From the NCBI GenBank assembly GCA_027623845.1, contig JAQBUJ010000256.1, forward strand, positions 1 through 5,534: a DNA stretch of 5,534 nucleotides, written 5' to 3'. Under the pieces are notes generated by a model, which worked only from the letters and a program-made list of their open reading frames with translations, was not told where the DNA came from and made no database searches. This document shows positions 1 through 4,301 of this stretch, piece after piece; position 1 is the stretch's first letter, and each line of letters begins with the position of its first letter. The position numbers and the translations under genes are program-made. This stretch comes from Pseudomonadota bacterium. GTDB taxonomy: Bacteria > Pseudomonadota > Alphaproteobacteria > Thalassobaculales > Thalassobaculaceae.

Positions 1-1
1 G

Positions 2-571
2 CTAGCGGGTTAAATATTTCCGCAACAGCGCGGCGATCCGCTCGGGCGCGGTGCCGTGCGGGACCATGGTAACGAACTGGCCGTTCGGCCCCATGAGATA
101 AGTCAGCGAGGAATGGTCGACGAGGTAATCGTCCTCGTCGCCGCCCTCGACCTTAAAGATCCGGCGATGCACCCGATAGGCCTTGGCCGCGCCAGCCACC
201 TGCGCCTCGGTCCCGGTTAACCCGAGCAATGCCGGGTGAAGCGAAAGAGCATACCGGCGCATCACCTCGGCGGTATCGCGGGCCGGGTCAACGGTGACGA
301 ATAACGGCTGTAGCTTGCCCGCCAGCGGGCCGATCTCATCCAACGCCGCCGCGATCGCGGTCAGATCCGTCGGACAGACATCCGGGCAAAAGGTGTAGCC
401 GAAATAGACCAGCATGTGCCGGCCAGCGAAGCTACGCTCGCTCACCGCGCGGCCATCATGGTCGACCAACGTGAACGGCCCGCCGAACAAATCTGGTAAC
501 GCCCGCTGCGCGCTGGTCGGCGCGGCGATGAACAATCCCAGGACGACAACCAGCCCCGCCAAAAAACGCAT
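2..571 (-). CDS. Sco1/SenC/PrrC-family periplasmic copper protein
   Basis: This is a 189-residue thioredoxin-fold protein of the Sco1/SenC family. These proteins bind copper and act as thiol reductants while the CuA site of cytochrome c oxidase is assembled on the periplasmic side. Residues 1-21 form a hydrophobic signal peptide or anchor (TSA before Q22). The copper motif CPDVC gives C62 and C66 inside YFGYTFCPDVCPTDL. The third ligand is H153 in LVDHSS, and the conserved TVDPARD lies at about 93-99. Length is normal for the family. I chose the ATG at 571 because signal-peptide hydrophobicity begins there. The frame stays open to a TTG at 667, but that stretch overlaps the upstream gene and is polar. 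A GTG directly before the ATG is an alternative start. The upstream stop is 8 bases away and the Shine-Dalgarno is weak, so translational coupling is likely. It is the last visible gene of a three-gene operon; whether more genes follow lies beyond the left edge. Confidence 0.93.
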   Translation of the reverse strand: MRFLAGLVVVLGLFIAAPTSAQRALPDLFGGPFTLVDHDGRAVSERSFAGRHMLVYFGYTFCPDVCPTDLTAIAAALDEIGPLAGKLQPLFVTVDPARDTAEVMRRYALSLHPALLGLTGTEAQVAGAAKAYRVHRRIFKVEGGDEDDYLVDHSSLTYLMGPNGQFVTMVPHGTAPERIAALLRKYLTR

Positions 572-579
572 CACGGCGC

Positions 580-1098
580 TTAATCTTTCGGGATCGTCGC
601 GCCGGGAATGCCGACCGGGCCGAATTCCTTGATCAAGGCCTTGATCGCCGGGTCTTTGCGAAACCAACGACTGGCGTTTTTCTGTTTGTTCTCAGTTGCC
701 CAGGCCTTGGAGAAGGCCCGCGCGTTGGTCCACTTCTTGGCGCCCGGCGCCCGTAACCGCTGCACCATGTAGAAGGTCATCGGATCGGCCTTGATCAACA
801 GACCATCAACCTCGACCCGCTTGCCGCACCAGGCGAGCAAATCCAGTACCGCGCCGGCGAATAAGGTGTTGCTCTTGATCGCCAGGCGCAGCGTGCCGTC
901 ATCGCTCAGCAATCCCATCTGCCGCTTGCCGGCGCCGCAGTTTTTCGGACAATCGCCGGTCAACTCACAGAGCACGTCGACCGCCTTGGCCTCGAACTGA
1001 GCGACTTCCTCGCCGTCGATGCCCCATTCCTTGGCCGCCTGGGCCGGTCCGGCAACAAGCGCCAGGACAGCGGCCAGGATTATCAGAACTTGTCGCAT
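580..1098 (-). CDS. Secreted cysteine-containing protein of unknown function, next to Sco
   Basis: This is a 172-residue exported protein whose function I do not recognise. Residues 1-21 are a typical signal peptide (MRQVLIILAA onward, AQA before A22). The mature part carries a cysteine cluster C44-x5-C50-x3-C54 followed by GAGKRQMGLL, then a strand-rich segment with SDDGTLRL (about 65-72). A fourth cysteine, C91, sits in LLAWCGKRVEVDGLLI. The C-terminal third is basic and tryptophan/lysine-rich (KKWTNARAFSKAW, then ASRWFRKD). Cysteine spacing and the V-x-V-x-G-x-L-I strand align with the preceding gene of the operon, so the two look like divergent paralogs. It ends 8 bases before the sco start and begins 4 bases after the upstream stop, so it is almost certainly co-transcribed with both. 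Metal binding or thiol chemistry in the periplasm is an inference from the cysteines and the Sco neighbour. The start at 1098 is set by the signal peptide. Confidence 0.82.
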   Translation of the reverse strand: MRQVLIILAAVLALVAGPAQAAKEWGIDGEEVAQFEAKAVDVLCELTGDCPKNCGAGKRQMGLLSDDGTLRLAIKSNTLFAGAVLDLLAWCGKRVEVDGLLIKADPMTFYMVQRLRAPGAKKWTNARAFSKAWATENKQKNASRWFRKDPAIKALIKEFGPVGIPGATIPKD

Positions 1099-1102
1099 GG
1101 CC

Positions 1103-1582
1103 CTATTTCCCGAACGGTTGGATGGCGGTGTCCTGGTGCGATAGATTCACGATCCCCTGATCATCGGCAACCTGGGTCACCAGCAGGTATTTGACCCCGT
1201 CCCGCTCAATCAGATCGCCTTCGACGGTCACCTGATGCGCTTGAATTCTAACGATGCTCGGGGCCGCGACGTTGCTTTGTTCGCCCTCGACCCGCAACAC
1301 CACATAGACATTTTCATCTTCGTCCTTGATCGAAACCGGAATACCGCCAACGGCGCACCACACGGCGCACTGATAATGCGCCGAGCCTTCGGCGAACATG
1401 ATCATGGTGACGTTGCACCAGGTATCAACGATCTCACCGGTGACGGTCACCCGTTTAGCGCCCGGCGTCGCGCCTGACGTTGTCGCCCCGGACGTCTTCG
1501 CCCAAGCCGCGCCGCTCCAGGCGAACGCCACCCAGGCGGTGATCGCCAACACCAGCGCGAGCTGTTTCAGCACTTGCCGCAT
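1103..1582 (-). CDS. Secreted small cysteine-motif protein, first gene of the sco operon
   Basis: This is a 159-residue exported protein of unknown function. Residues 1-28 form a signal peptide (MRQVLKQLAL onward, AWA before K29). A short low-complexity linker with SGAT repeated twice follows (about 31-39). The folded part begins at about 44 with RVTVTGEIVDTWC. It contains C56 and then HYQCAVWC (H69, C72, C76), a C-x15-C-x3-C pattern, followed by GGIPVSI and a DEDENVYVVL strand. The end carries HQVTVEGDLI. From memory this resembles small bacterial proteins with a GxVVDxxC...CAxxCxxxGxPxxxL signature, but I cannot name a characterised member. The ATG at 1582 is chosen over an in-frame TTG at 1612 because AGAAGGAG lies 8 bases upstream and the signal peptide then starts directly with MRQVL, as in the next gene. 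The stop is 4 bases before that gene. Confidence 0.85.
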   Translation of the reverse strand: MRQVLKQLALVLAITAWVAFAWSGAAWAKTSGATTSGATPGAKRVTVTGEIVDTWCNVTMIMFAEGSAHYQCAVWCAVGGIPVSIKDEDENVYVVLRVEGEQSNVAAPSIVRIQAHQVTVEGDLIERDGVKYLLVTQVADDQGIVNLSHQDTAIQPFGK

Positions 1583-1590
1583 CTTTTCGG

Positions 1591-1598
1591 CTCCTTCT
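1591..1598 (-). promoter_or_regulatory. Shine-Dalgarno deciding the start at 1582
   Basis: On the minus strand this reads AGAAGGAG, followed by an 8-base spacer and the ATG at 1582. It is a near-ideal ribosome binding site and favours the ATG over the longer in-frame TTG start at 1612. The TTG has no purine-rich sequence at a proper distance. Confidence 0.8.
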
Positions 1599-1632
1599 GC
1601 CGCCAGGTTCAAGGTTCCGGCTTTTACCCTAT

Positions 1633-1644
1633 CGTTTTAAAACG
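1633..1644. repeat. Perfect 12-base palindrome, possible operator
   Basis: CGTTTTAAAACG is a perfect palindrome, and an AT-rich island in otherwise GC-rich sequence. It lies 51-62 bases upstream of the first gene of the sco operon and overlaps the proposed -10 hexamer. Position and symmetry suit a dimeric repressor site. An AT-rich promoter core could also produce it by chance. I do not recognise it as a known regulator's consensus. Confidence 0.4.
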
Positions 1645-1662
1645 CCCAGGCGCGCGCGACAA
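1634..1662 (-). promoter_or_regulatory. Candidate sigma70-type promoter for the sco operon
   Basis: Reading the minus strand, TTGTCG (1662-1657) is separated by exactly 17 bases from TAAAAC (1639-1634). Each hexamer matches its consensus at four of six positions. Transcription would start near 1627, leaving a leader of about 45 bases before the ATG at 1582. The -10 element lies inside the palindrome at 1633-1644, so a regulator bound there would block it. This is a by-eye match in a GC-rich genome and is tentative. Confidence 0.35.
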
Positions 1663-1671
1663 ATCGCGATT
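1662..1671. repeat. 10-base palindrome upstream of the sco operon
   Basis: AATCGCGATT is a perfect palindrome overlapping by one base the proposed -35 hexamer (1657-1662). It is flanked by CGCGC on the left and GCGCG on the right, which could extend it into a weak hairpin. No T-run follows on either strand, so it is not a convincing terminator for the nitrilase gene ending at 1723. It may be a second protein-binding site or simply GC-rich spacer. Confidence 0.3.
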
Positions 1672-1722
1672 GCGCGAGCCGAGGCGGAAACCTAGCCGGA
1701 TTTATGATCTAAAAGGCGGGAT

Positions 1723-2670
1723 TTACTCCGCGGCCTCAGACAGTTCCGCCGGCAACTCAGCGCCGGTCTGGCTTGCGATGATACCGTAATGCTCGATCCG
1801 CCGGTGCTTGGCGAAATTGAAGATCGTCGCCTTCGGCATGTTGCACAGATCGAGATCGCCGGCGGTGGTGATCAACTCGTCCTCAAGGCTGGTGGCGACG
1901 GCGGTGATCTCACCGGAGGGTTGAATGATGCAGGAACCGCCGATCAACATGCAGCCGTCCTCGATCCCGGCCTTGGCGACGCCGACCACCCAGCAGCCGT
2001 TCATATAGGCGTTGGCCTGCATCGCCAGATGGTTATGAAACATCCGCAGGTGGTTCGGCTCGTGACCGGAAGTGTTGAGGTCCGGGGTGTTGTAGCCAAG
2101 CACGATCATCTCCGCGCCCTTCAGCCCCATCACCCGATAGGTTTCCGCCCAGCGTCGGTCATTGCAGATCGCCATGCCGATGATCCCGCCGTGTTGCCGC
2201 CAAACCCCAAACCCAAGATCCCCCGGCTCGAAATAGCGCTTTTCCAGATGCTGAAACGGCCGCTGTGGTTCGTATTGCGAATGGCCCGGCAGATGCACCT
2301 TGCGGTACTTGCCGTTGATCCGTCCGGTTCCGTCCACCAGGACCGCGGTGTTGTAGCGATGGCCGTCCGGTGTCAGCTCGGCATAGCCGAGATAGAAGCC
2401 GATCCCGGCCTCGGAGGCAGCCTCGAACAGCGGCCGTGTCGCCGGCCCCGGCATCTCGGTCTCATACCAATGATCCATGCGGCTGATGTCTTCCTCAAAG
2501 TAGCGCGGGAAGAACGTCGTCAGCGCCAGTTCCGGGAAAACCACGAAAGTACAGCCGCGCGACTTGGCCTGGCGGATCAACTCGACCATCCGGGCGACAC
2601 AGCTCTCACGGCTCTCATCCGGGGCGATCGGCCCCATCTGCGCGGCTCCGATGGTGACAATGCGGCTCAT
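1723..2670 (-). CDS. N-carbamoyl-D-amino acid amidohydrolase (nitrilase superfamily)
   Basis: This 315-residue cytoplasmic enzyme belongs to the carbon-nitrogen hydrolase family and closely resembles D-carbamoylases, which hydrolyse N-carbamoyl-D-amino acids to the D-amino acid, ammonia and CO2. The catalytic triad is visible: E47 in FPELALTTFFPR, K124 in KYRKVHLPGH and nucleophile C169 in ICNDRRW. The adjacent R172 and R173 correspond to the arginines that hold the substrate carboxylate in the Agrobacterium enzyme. Other family hallmarks are YETEMPGP (69-76), RPFQHLEKRYFEPGDLGF (137-154), and YNTP (193-196). The C-terminus runs about ten residues past the usual end (about 304 residues). The ATG at 2670 has AAGGA 7-8 bases upstream. 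It sits 112 bases after the methyltransferase, past a hairpin, and may have its own promoter. No hydantoinase or racemase is in view, so the natural substrate could differ from the classical hydantoin pathway. Confidence 0.92.
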   Translation of the reverse strand: MSRIVTIGAAQMGPIAPDESRESCVARMVELIRQAKSRGCTFVVFPELALTTFFPRYFEEDISRMDHWYETEMPGPATRPLFEAASEAGIGFYLGYAELTPDGHRYNTAVLVDGTGRINGKYRKVHLPGHSQYEPQRPFQHLEKRYFEPGDLGFGVWRQHGGIIGMAICNDRRWAETYRVMGLKGAEMIVLGYNTPDLNTSGHEPNHLRMFHNHLAMQANAYMNGCWVVGVAKAGIEDGCMLIGGSCIIQPSGEITAVATSLEDELITTAGDLDLCNMPKATIFNFAKHRRIEHYGIIASQTGAELPAELSEAAE

Positions 2671-2746
2671 GGCGGGGTCCTTTCGGGAAGCCTTGTCGAT
2701 CTGCTCCGCAGCCTAACAGGCAAGCCGTTCCAGCAACAACCTTACG

Positions 2747-2769
2747 AGGCGGCGTCCCGGCAGCCGCCT
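2747..2769 (-). terminator. Possible weak terminator or attenuating hairpin
   Basis: AGGCGGC and GCCGCCT form a perfect 7-base GC-rich stem with a 9-base loop. It begins 13 bases past the stop of the methyltransferase gene on the minus strand. The bases after the stem on that strand (CGTAAGGTTGTTG) are only mildly T-rich, so intrinsic termination would be weak. It may partly separate the oxygenase-methyltransferase pair from the nitrilase or stabilise the upstream message. Nothing else is evident in 2671-2782 apart from the nitrilase ribosome binding site. Confidence 0.4.
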
Positions 2770-2782
2770 AAAGCTTATTGGA

Positions 2783-3535
2783 TTATGGCATGACGCTGTG
2801 GATCTGGGTGTGCAGGGCGCCGGTCAGCCGGATCATCGTGACACTGTTCTGGCGGCGTTTATGGGGCTCGATAAGCGTCAGCAACTCAAAATCGGAAAAC
2901 GACTTGGTCGCCTGCTCCAACTTCAGTTCCGAGAGGAACATCTGGCCATGAAAGTTCGTCGCCAGCGAGTGGATCAGGATCAGACCGCCATTGCGGCTGA
3001 CCAGCGGCCAGTATGCGCGGCGGAAATGCTGAAAATACTCAATGGTCCCGCAATCGAACCAGACCATGTCGAAGGGCGGCTCGTCCTTGGGCAGCTTGTC
3101 CGCGTAACCGATGAAATCCGCCTCATGGACCCGCAGCGGCGCGTCGATACCCAGGCGGCGCGCCGTGTCGATCACCTTGCCGGCGGTCGTATCGCCATGC
3201 ACCAGATTGTCGATCATGTGCAGCCGCGCCGGGCGGGGCGGGGCGCTGTGATAGGCCGGGTCCAGCAGGCTCGCCTCCTGTTCACCCCCGCCCTGGTCAC
3301 CCGCGCCAGGTTCAATCAAACCCCGTTCAGCCTCGCCGCGCGCCGTGGAATCCGCCAGCGCCTTCAGCAGATACAACGTGCTAAGGCCGCCGCCGACCTC
3401 AAGAATGCGCCGCGGTCGGTGCAACATGACCAGATCATACAGCAGCGGGGCCACCGCCTCGGTTCCCATCTTCGGGCTTTCCAGCGCTCTGGCGGCGTCG
3501 CGGAATTTTTGGTCGATCATCCCGACATTGCTCAT
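2783..3535 (-). CDS. Class I SAM-dependent methyltransferase
   Basis: This is a 250-residue Rossmann-fold methyltransferase with unknown substrate. Motif I, which binds S-adenosylmethionine, is ILEVGGGLSTLYLL (44-57). The acidic end of strand 2 is MIDN (107-110). The strand 3 to motif II region is LRVHEADFIGYADKL (134-148), and the motif IV strand is FDMVWFDCG (155-163), followed by GGLILIHS (183-190). The layout resembles the O-methyltransferase-like Methyltransf_24 group. Between motif I and strand 2, at about residues 65-101, lies a G/E/P-rich insert (GLIEPGAGDQGGGEQEASLL) that looks like a disordered loop. The ATG at 3535 is preceded by GAGGA (3547-3543), which overlaps the stop codon of the upstream oxygenase; the gap between the genes is 10 bases. 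Translational coupling to that gene is therefore likely. The substrate could be a small molecule or a product of the neighbouring oxygenase; the sequence does not decide this. Confidence 0.88.
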   Translation of the reverse strand: MSNVGMIDQKFRDAARALESPKMGTEAVAPLLYDLVMLHRPRRILEVGGGLSTLYLLKALADSTARGEAERGLIEPGAGDQGGGEQEASLLDPAYHSAPPRPARLHMIDNLVHGDTTAGKVIDTARRLGIDAPLRVHEADFIGYADKLPKDEPPFDMVWFDCGTIEYFQHFRRAYWPLVSRNGGLILIHSLATNFHGQMFLSELKLEQATKSFSDFELLTLIEPHKRRQNSVTMIRLTGALHTQIHSVMP

Positions 3536-3542
3536 TCCGTTG

Positions 3543-3547
3543 TCCTC
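3543..3547 (-). promoter_or_regulatory. Shine-Dalgarno overlapping the upstream stop codon
   Basis: GAGGA on the minus strand lies 7 bases before the methyltransferase ATG (3535), and its first bases are part of the TGA stop of the oxygenase gene (3548-3546). Ribosomes finishing the oxygenase would be placed on this site, which argues for coupled translation and a shared function. Confidence 0.75.
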
Positions 3548-4175
3548 ACACGTAGGTCGAATTGAAAGCGATGGAGATCCGGTCGCCCGCGCCGTGGAAC
3601 GGATGCACCATGTGCAATAGCCAGCTCGGGAACACCAGTATCAACCCATCCTCCGGGACCAACCGCAGCTTCTTGGCGAAATCAAAACCGGGAAACGGCT
3701 GCGCCTGAGGCGCGCCGCGCGGGTCTTGGAACTCGATCACCCCGCTCAACGGTCGCCCCGGCGCCGCCCCGCCGATCGCCGCATAATAAACCCCGGACCA
3801 CTGACTGGTCGGGTGGCTGTGAATGGTGTTGTAATCGCCAACTCGGTTGAGATTGGCCCAGCCGTAAAGCCGGGTGATTCGCCCCTCGATCGCCCCGGCG
3901 TCGGCCATGCCCAGCACTTCTTGGACCGCGCCGGATACCAGCGCCCGAAGCTCCCCCAGCACCGGCGCCGCTCCATCAAGGAAATCATCACCGGTCCGCC
4001 AACCGCCGATGCCTGAGCGTGAAACCGGCTTGGTCTCCTGATCCGCCGCACGCAGATCCAGGATATGCGCCGCTAGCGCCTGGATCAGCGCCGCCGAGCC
4101 GGCATGCGGCCGGATCAGCATCGGTGTGCCGAACGCGACATGAATATCCGGCGGCGTCGATCGGTCCGATGCCAT
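3546..4175 (-). CDS. Putative 2-oxoglutarate/Fe(II)-dependent oxygenase (2OG-FeII_Oxy_5 type)
   Basis: This 209-residue protein matches the pattern of the small TIGR02466/2OG-FeII_Oxy_5 family, predicted double-stranded beta-helix oxygenases with largely unknown substrates. An N-terminal part ends in GIGGWRTGDDFL (55-66). The core signature follows: NLNRVGDYNTIHSHPTSQ (108-125), then WSGVYYA (126-132), FQDPR (149-153), DGLILVFPSWLLHMV (176-190) and RISIAFN (199-205). Candidate iron ligands are H119 or H121, possibly D151, and H188. R199 is the likely 2-oxoglutarate carboxylate contact. Ligand assignment rests on family resemblance and is uncertain in detail. No signal peptide is present, so it should act in the cytoplasm. 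The ATG at 4175 has GGGGAG about 5 bases upstream. It is the first gene of the minus-strand block and diverges from paaK, with a strong inverted repeat in the spacer. It is co-transcribed with the methyltransferase, which may act on the same substrate. Confidence 0.87.
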   Translation of the reverse strand: MASDRSTPPDIHVAFGTPMLIRPHAGSAALIQALAAHILDLRAADQETKPVSRSGIGGWRTGDDFLDGAAPVLGELRALVSGAVQEVLGMADAGAIEGRITRLYGWANLNRVGDYNTIHSHPTSQWSGVYYAAIGGAAPGRPLSGVIEFQDPRGAPQAQPFPGFDFAKKLRLVPEDGLILVFPSWLLHMVHPFHGAGDRISIAFNSTYV

Positions 4176-4196
4176 GCGGGCTCCCCAACGGGTTGG

Positions 4197-4223
4197 TCAA
4201 GCGGGTTGATCCTGCCCGCTTGA
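4197..4223. promoter_or_regulatory. Perfect 9-base inverted repeat in the divergent spacer, candidate operator
   Basis: TCAAGCGGG and CCCGCTTGA form a perfect inverted repeat around a 9-base spacer (TTGATCCTG). It lies 22-48 bases upstream of the oxygenase ATG and 79-105 bases upstream of the paaK ATG. That placement suits control of the leftward genes, the rightward gene or both. An imperfect second inverted repeat follows at 4225-4245 (ACAACAGG against CCCGTTGT, one mismatch). Neither has a T-run, so a binding site is more likely than a terminator. No regulator gene is in view, and I do not recognise the consensus. Confidence 0.45.
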
Positions 4224-4241
4224 TACAACAGGCCGCCCCCG

Positions 4242-4271
4242 TTGTCTCCTAGCCTCAATGCGGCGTAGATA
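4242..4271 (+). promoter_or_regulatory. Weak candidate promoter for paaK
   Basis: TTGTCT (4242-4247) and TAGATA (4266-4271) are 18 bases apart, with four and three consensus matches. Transcription would begin near 4278, about 24 bases before the ATG. A better -35-like hexamer, TTGATA (4220-4225), has no -10 partner at the right distance. This is a tentative by-eye assignment. Confidence 0.22.
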
Positions 4272-4287
4272 GAGGGCCATCAAGCCC

Positions 4288-4296
4288 AAGGGAGGT
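4288..4296 (+). promoter_or_regulatory. Strong Shine-Dalgarno of paaK
   Basis: AAGGGAGGT lies 5 bases before the ATG at 4302. It is the strongest ribosome binding site in the window, and it fixes the start of the ligase and suggests high translation. Confidence 0.82.
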
Positions 4297-4301
4297 ACCG
4301 C

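Noticed and set aside
627..638. CCTTGATCAAGG palindrome
   Set aside because: It lies inside the coding sequence of the second cysteine protein and is explained by its ALIKEF codons; there is no promoter context.
572..667. Longer N-terminus for the Sco protein starting at a TTG
   Set aside because: It would overlap the upstream gene by 88 bases and place a polar, charged stretch before the signal peptide.
1651..1676. CGCGC...GCGCG hairpin as terminator of the nitrilase gene
   Set aside because: The stem is short and imperfect, with no T-run on the minus strand. It is better regarded as spacer or a possible binding site.
1789..2793. Long open frame on the plus strand opposite the nitrilase
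   Set aside because: It mirrors the nitrilase codons in a GC-rich genome. Its translation has no recognisable motif or domain and no ribosome binding site, while the minus strand encodes an intact catalytic triad.
2798..3565. Long open frame on the plus strand opposite the methyltransferase
   Set aside because: It is an antisense shadow; the minus strand shows clear methyltransferase motifs and a good ribosome binding site.
4206..4224. Two TTGAT half-sites resembling FNR/CRP-type boxes
   Set aside because: They are in direct orientation, 14 bases apart, and neither has an ATCAA partner at the 4-base spacing an FNR box needs.
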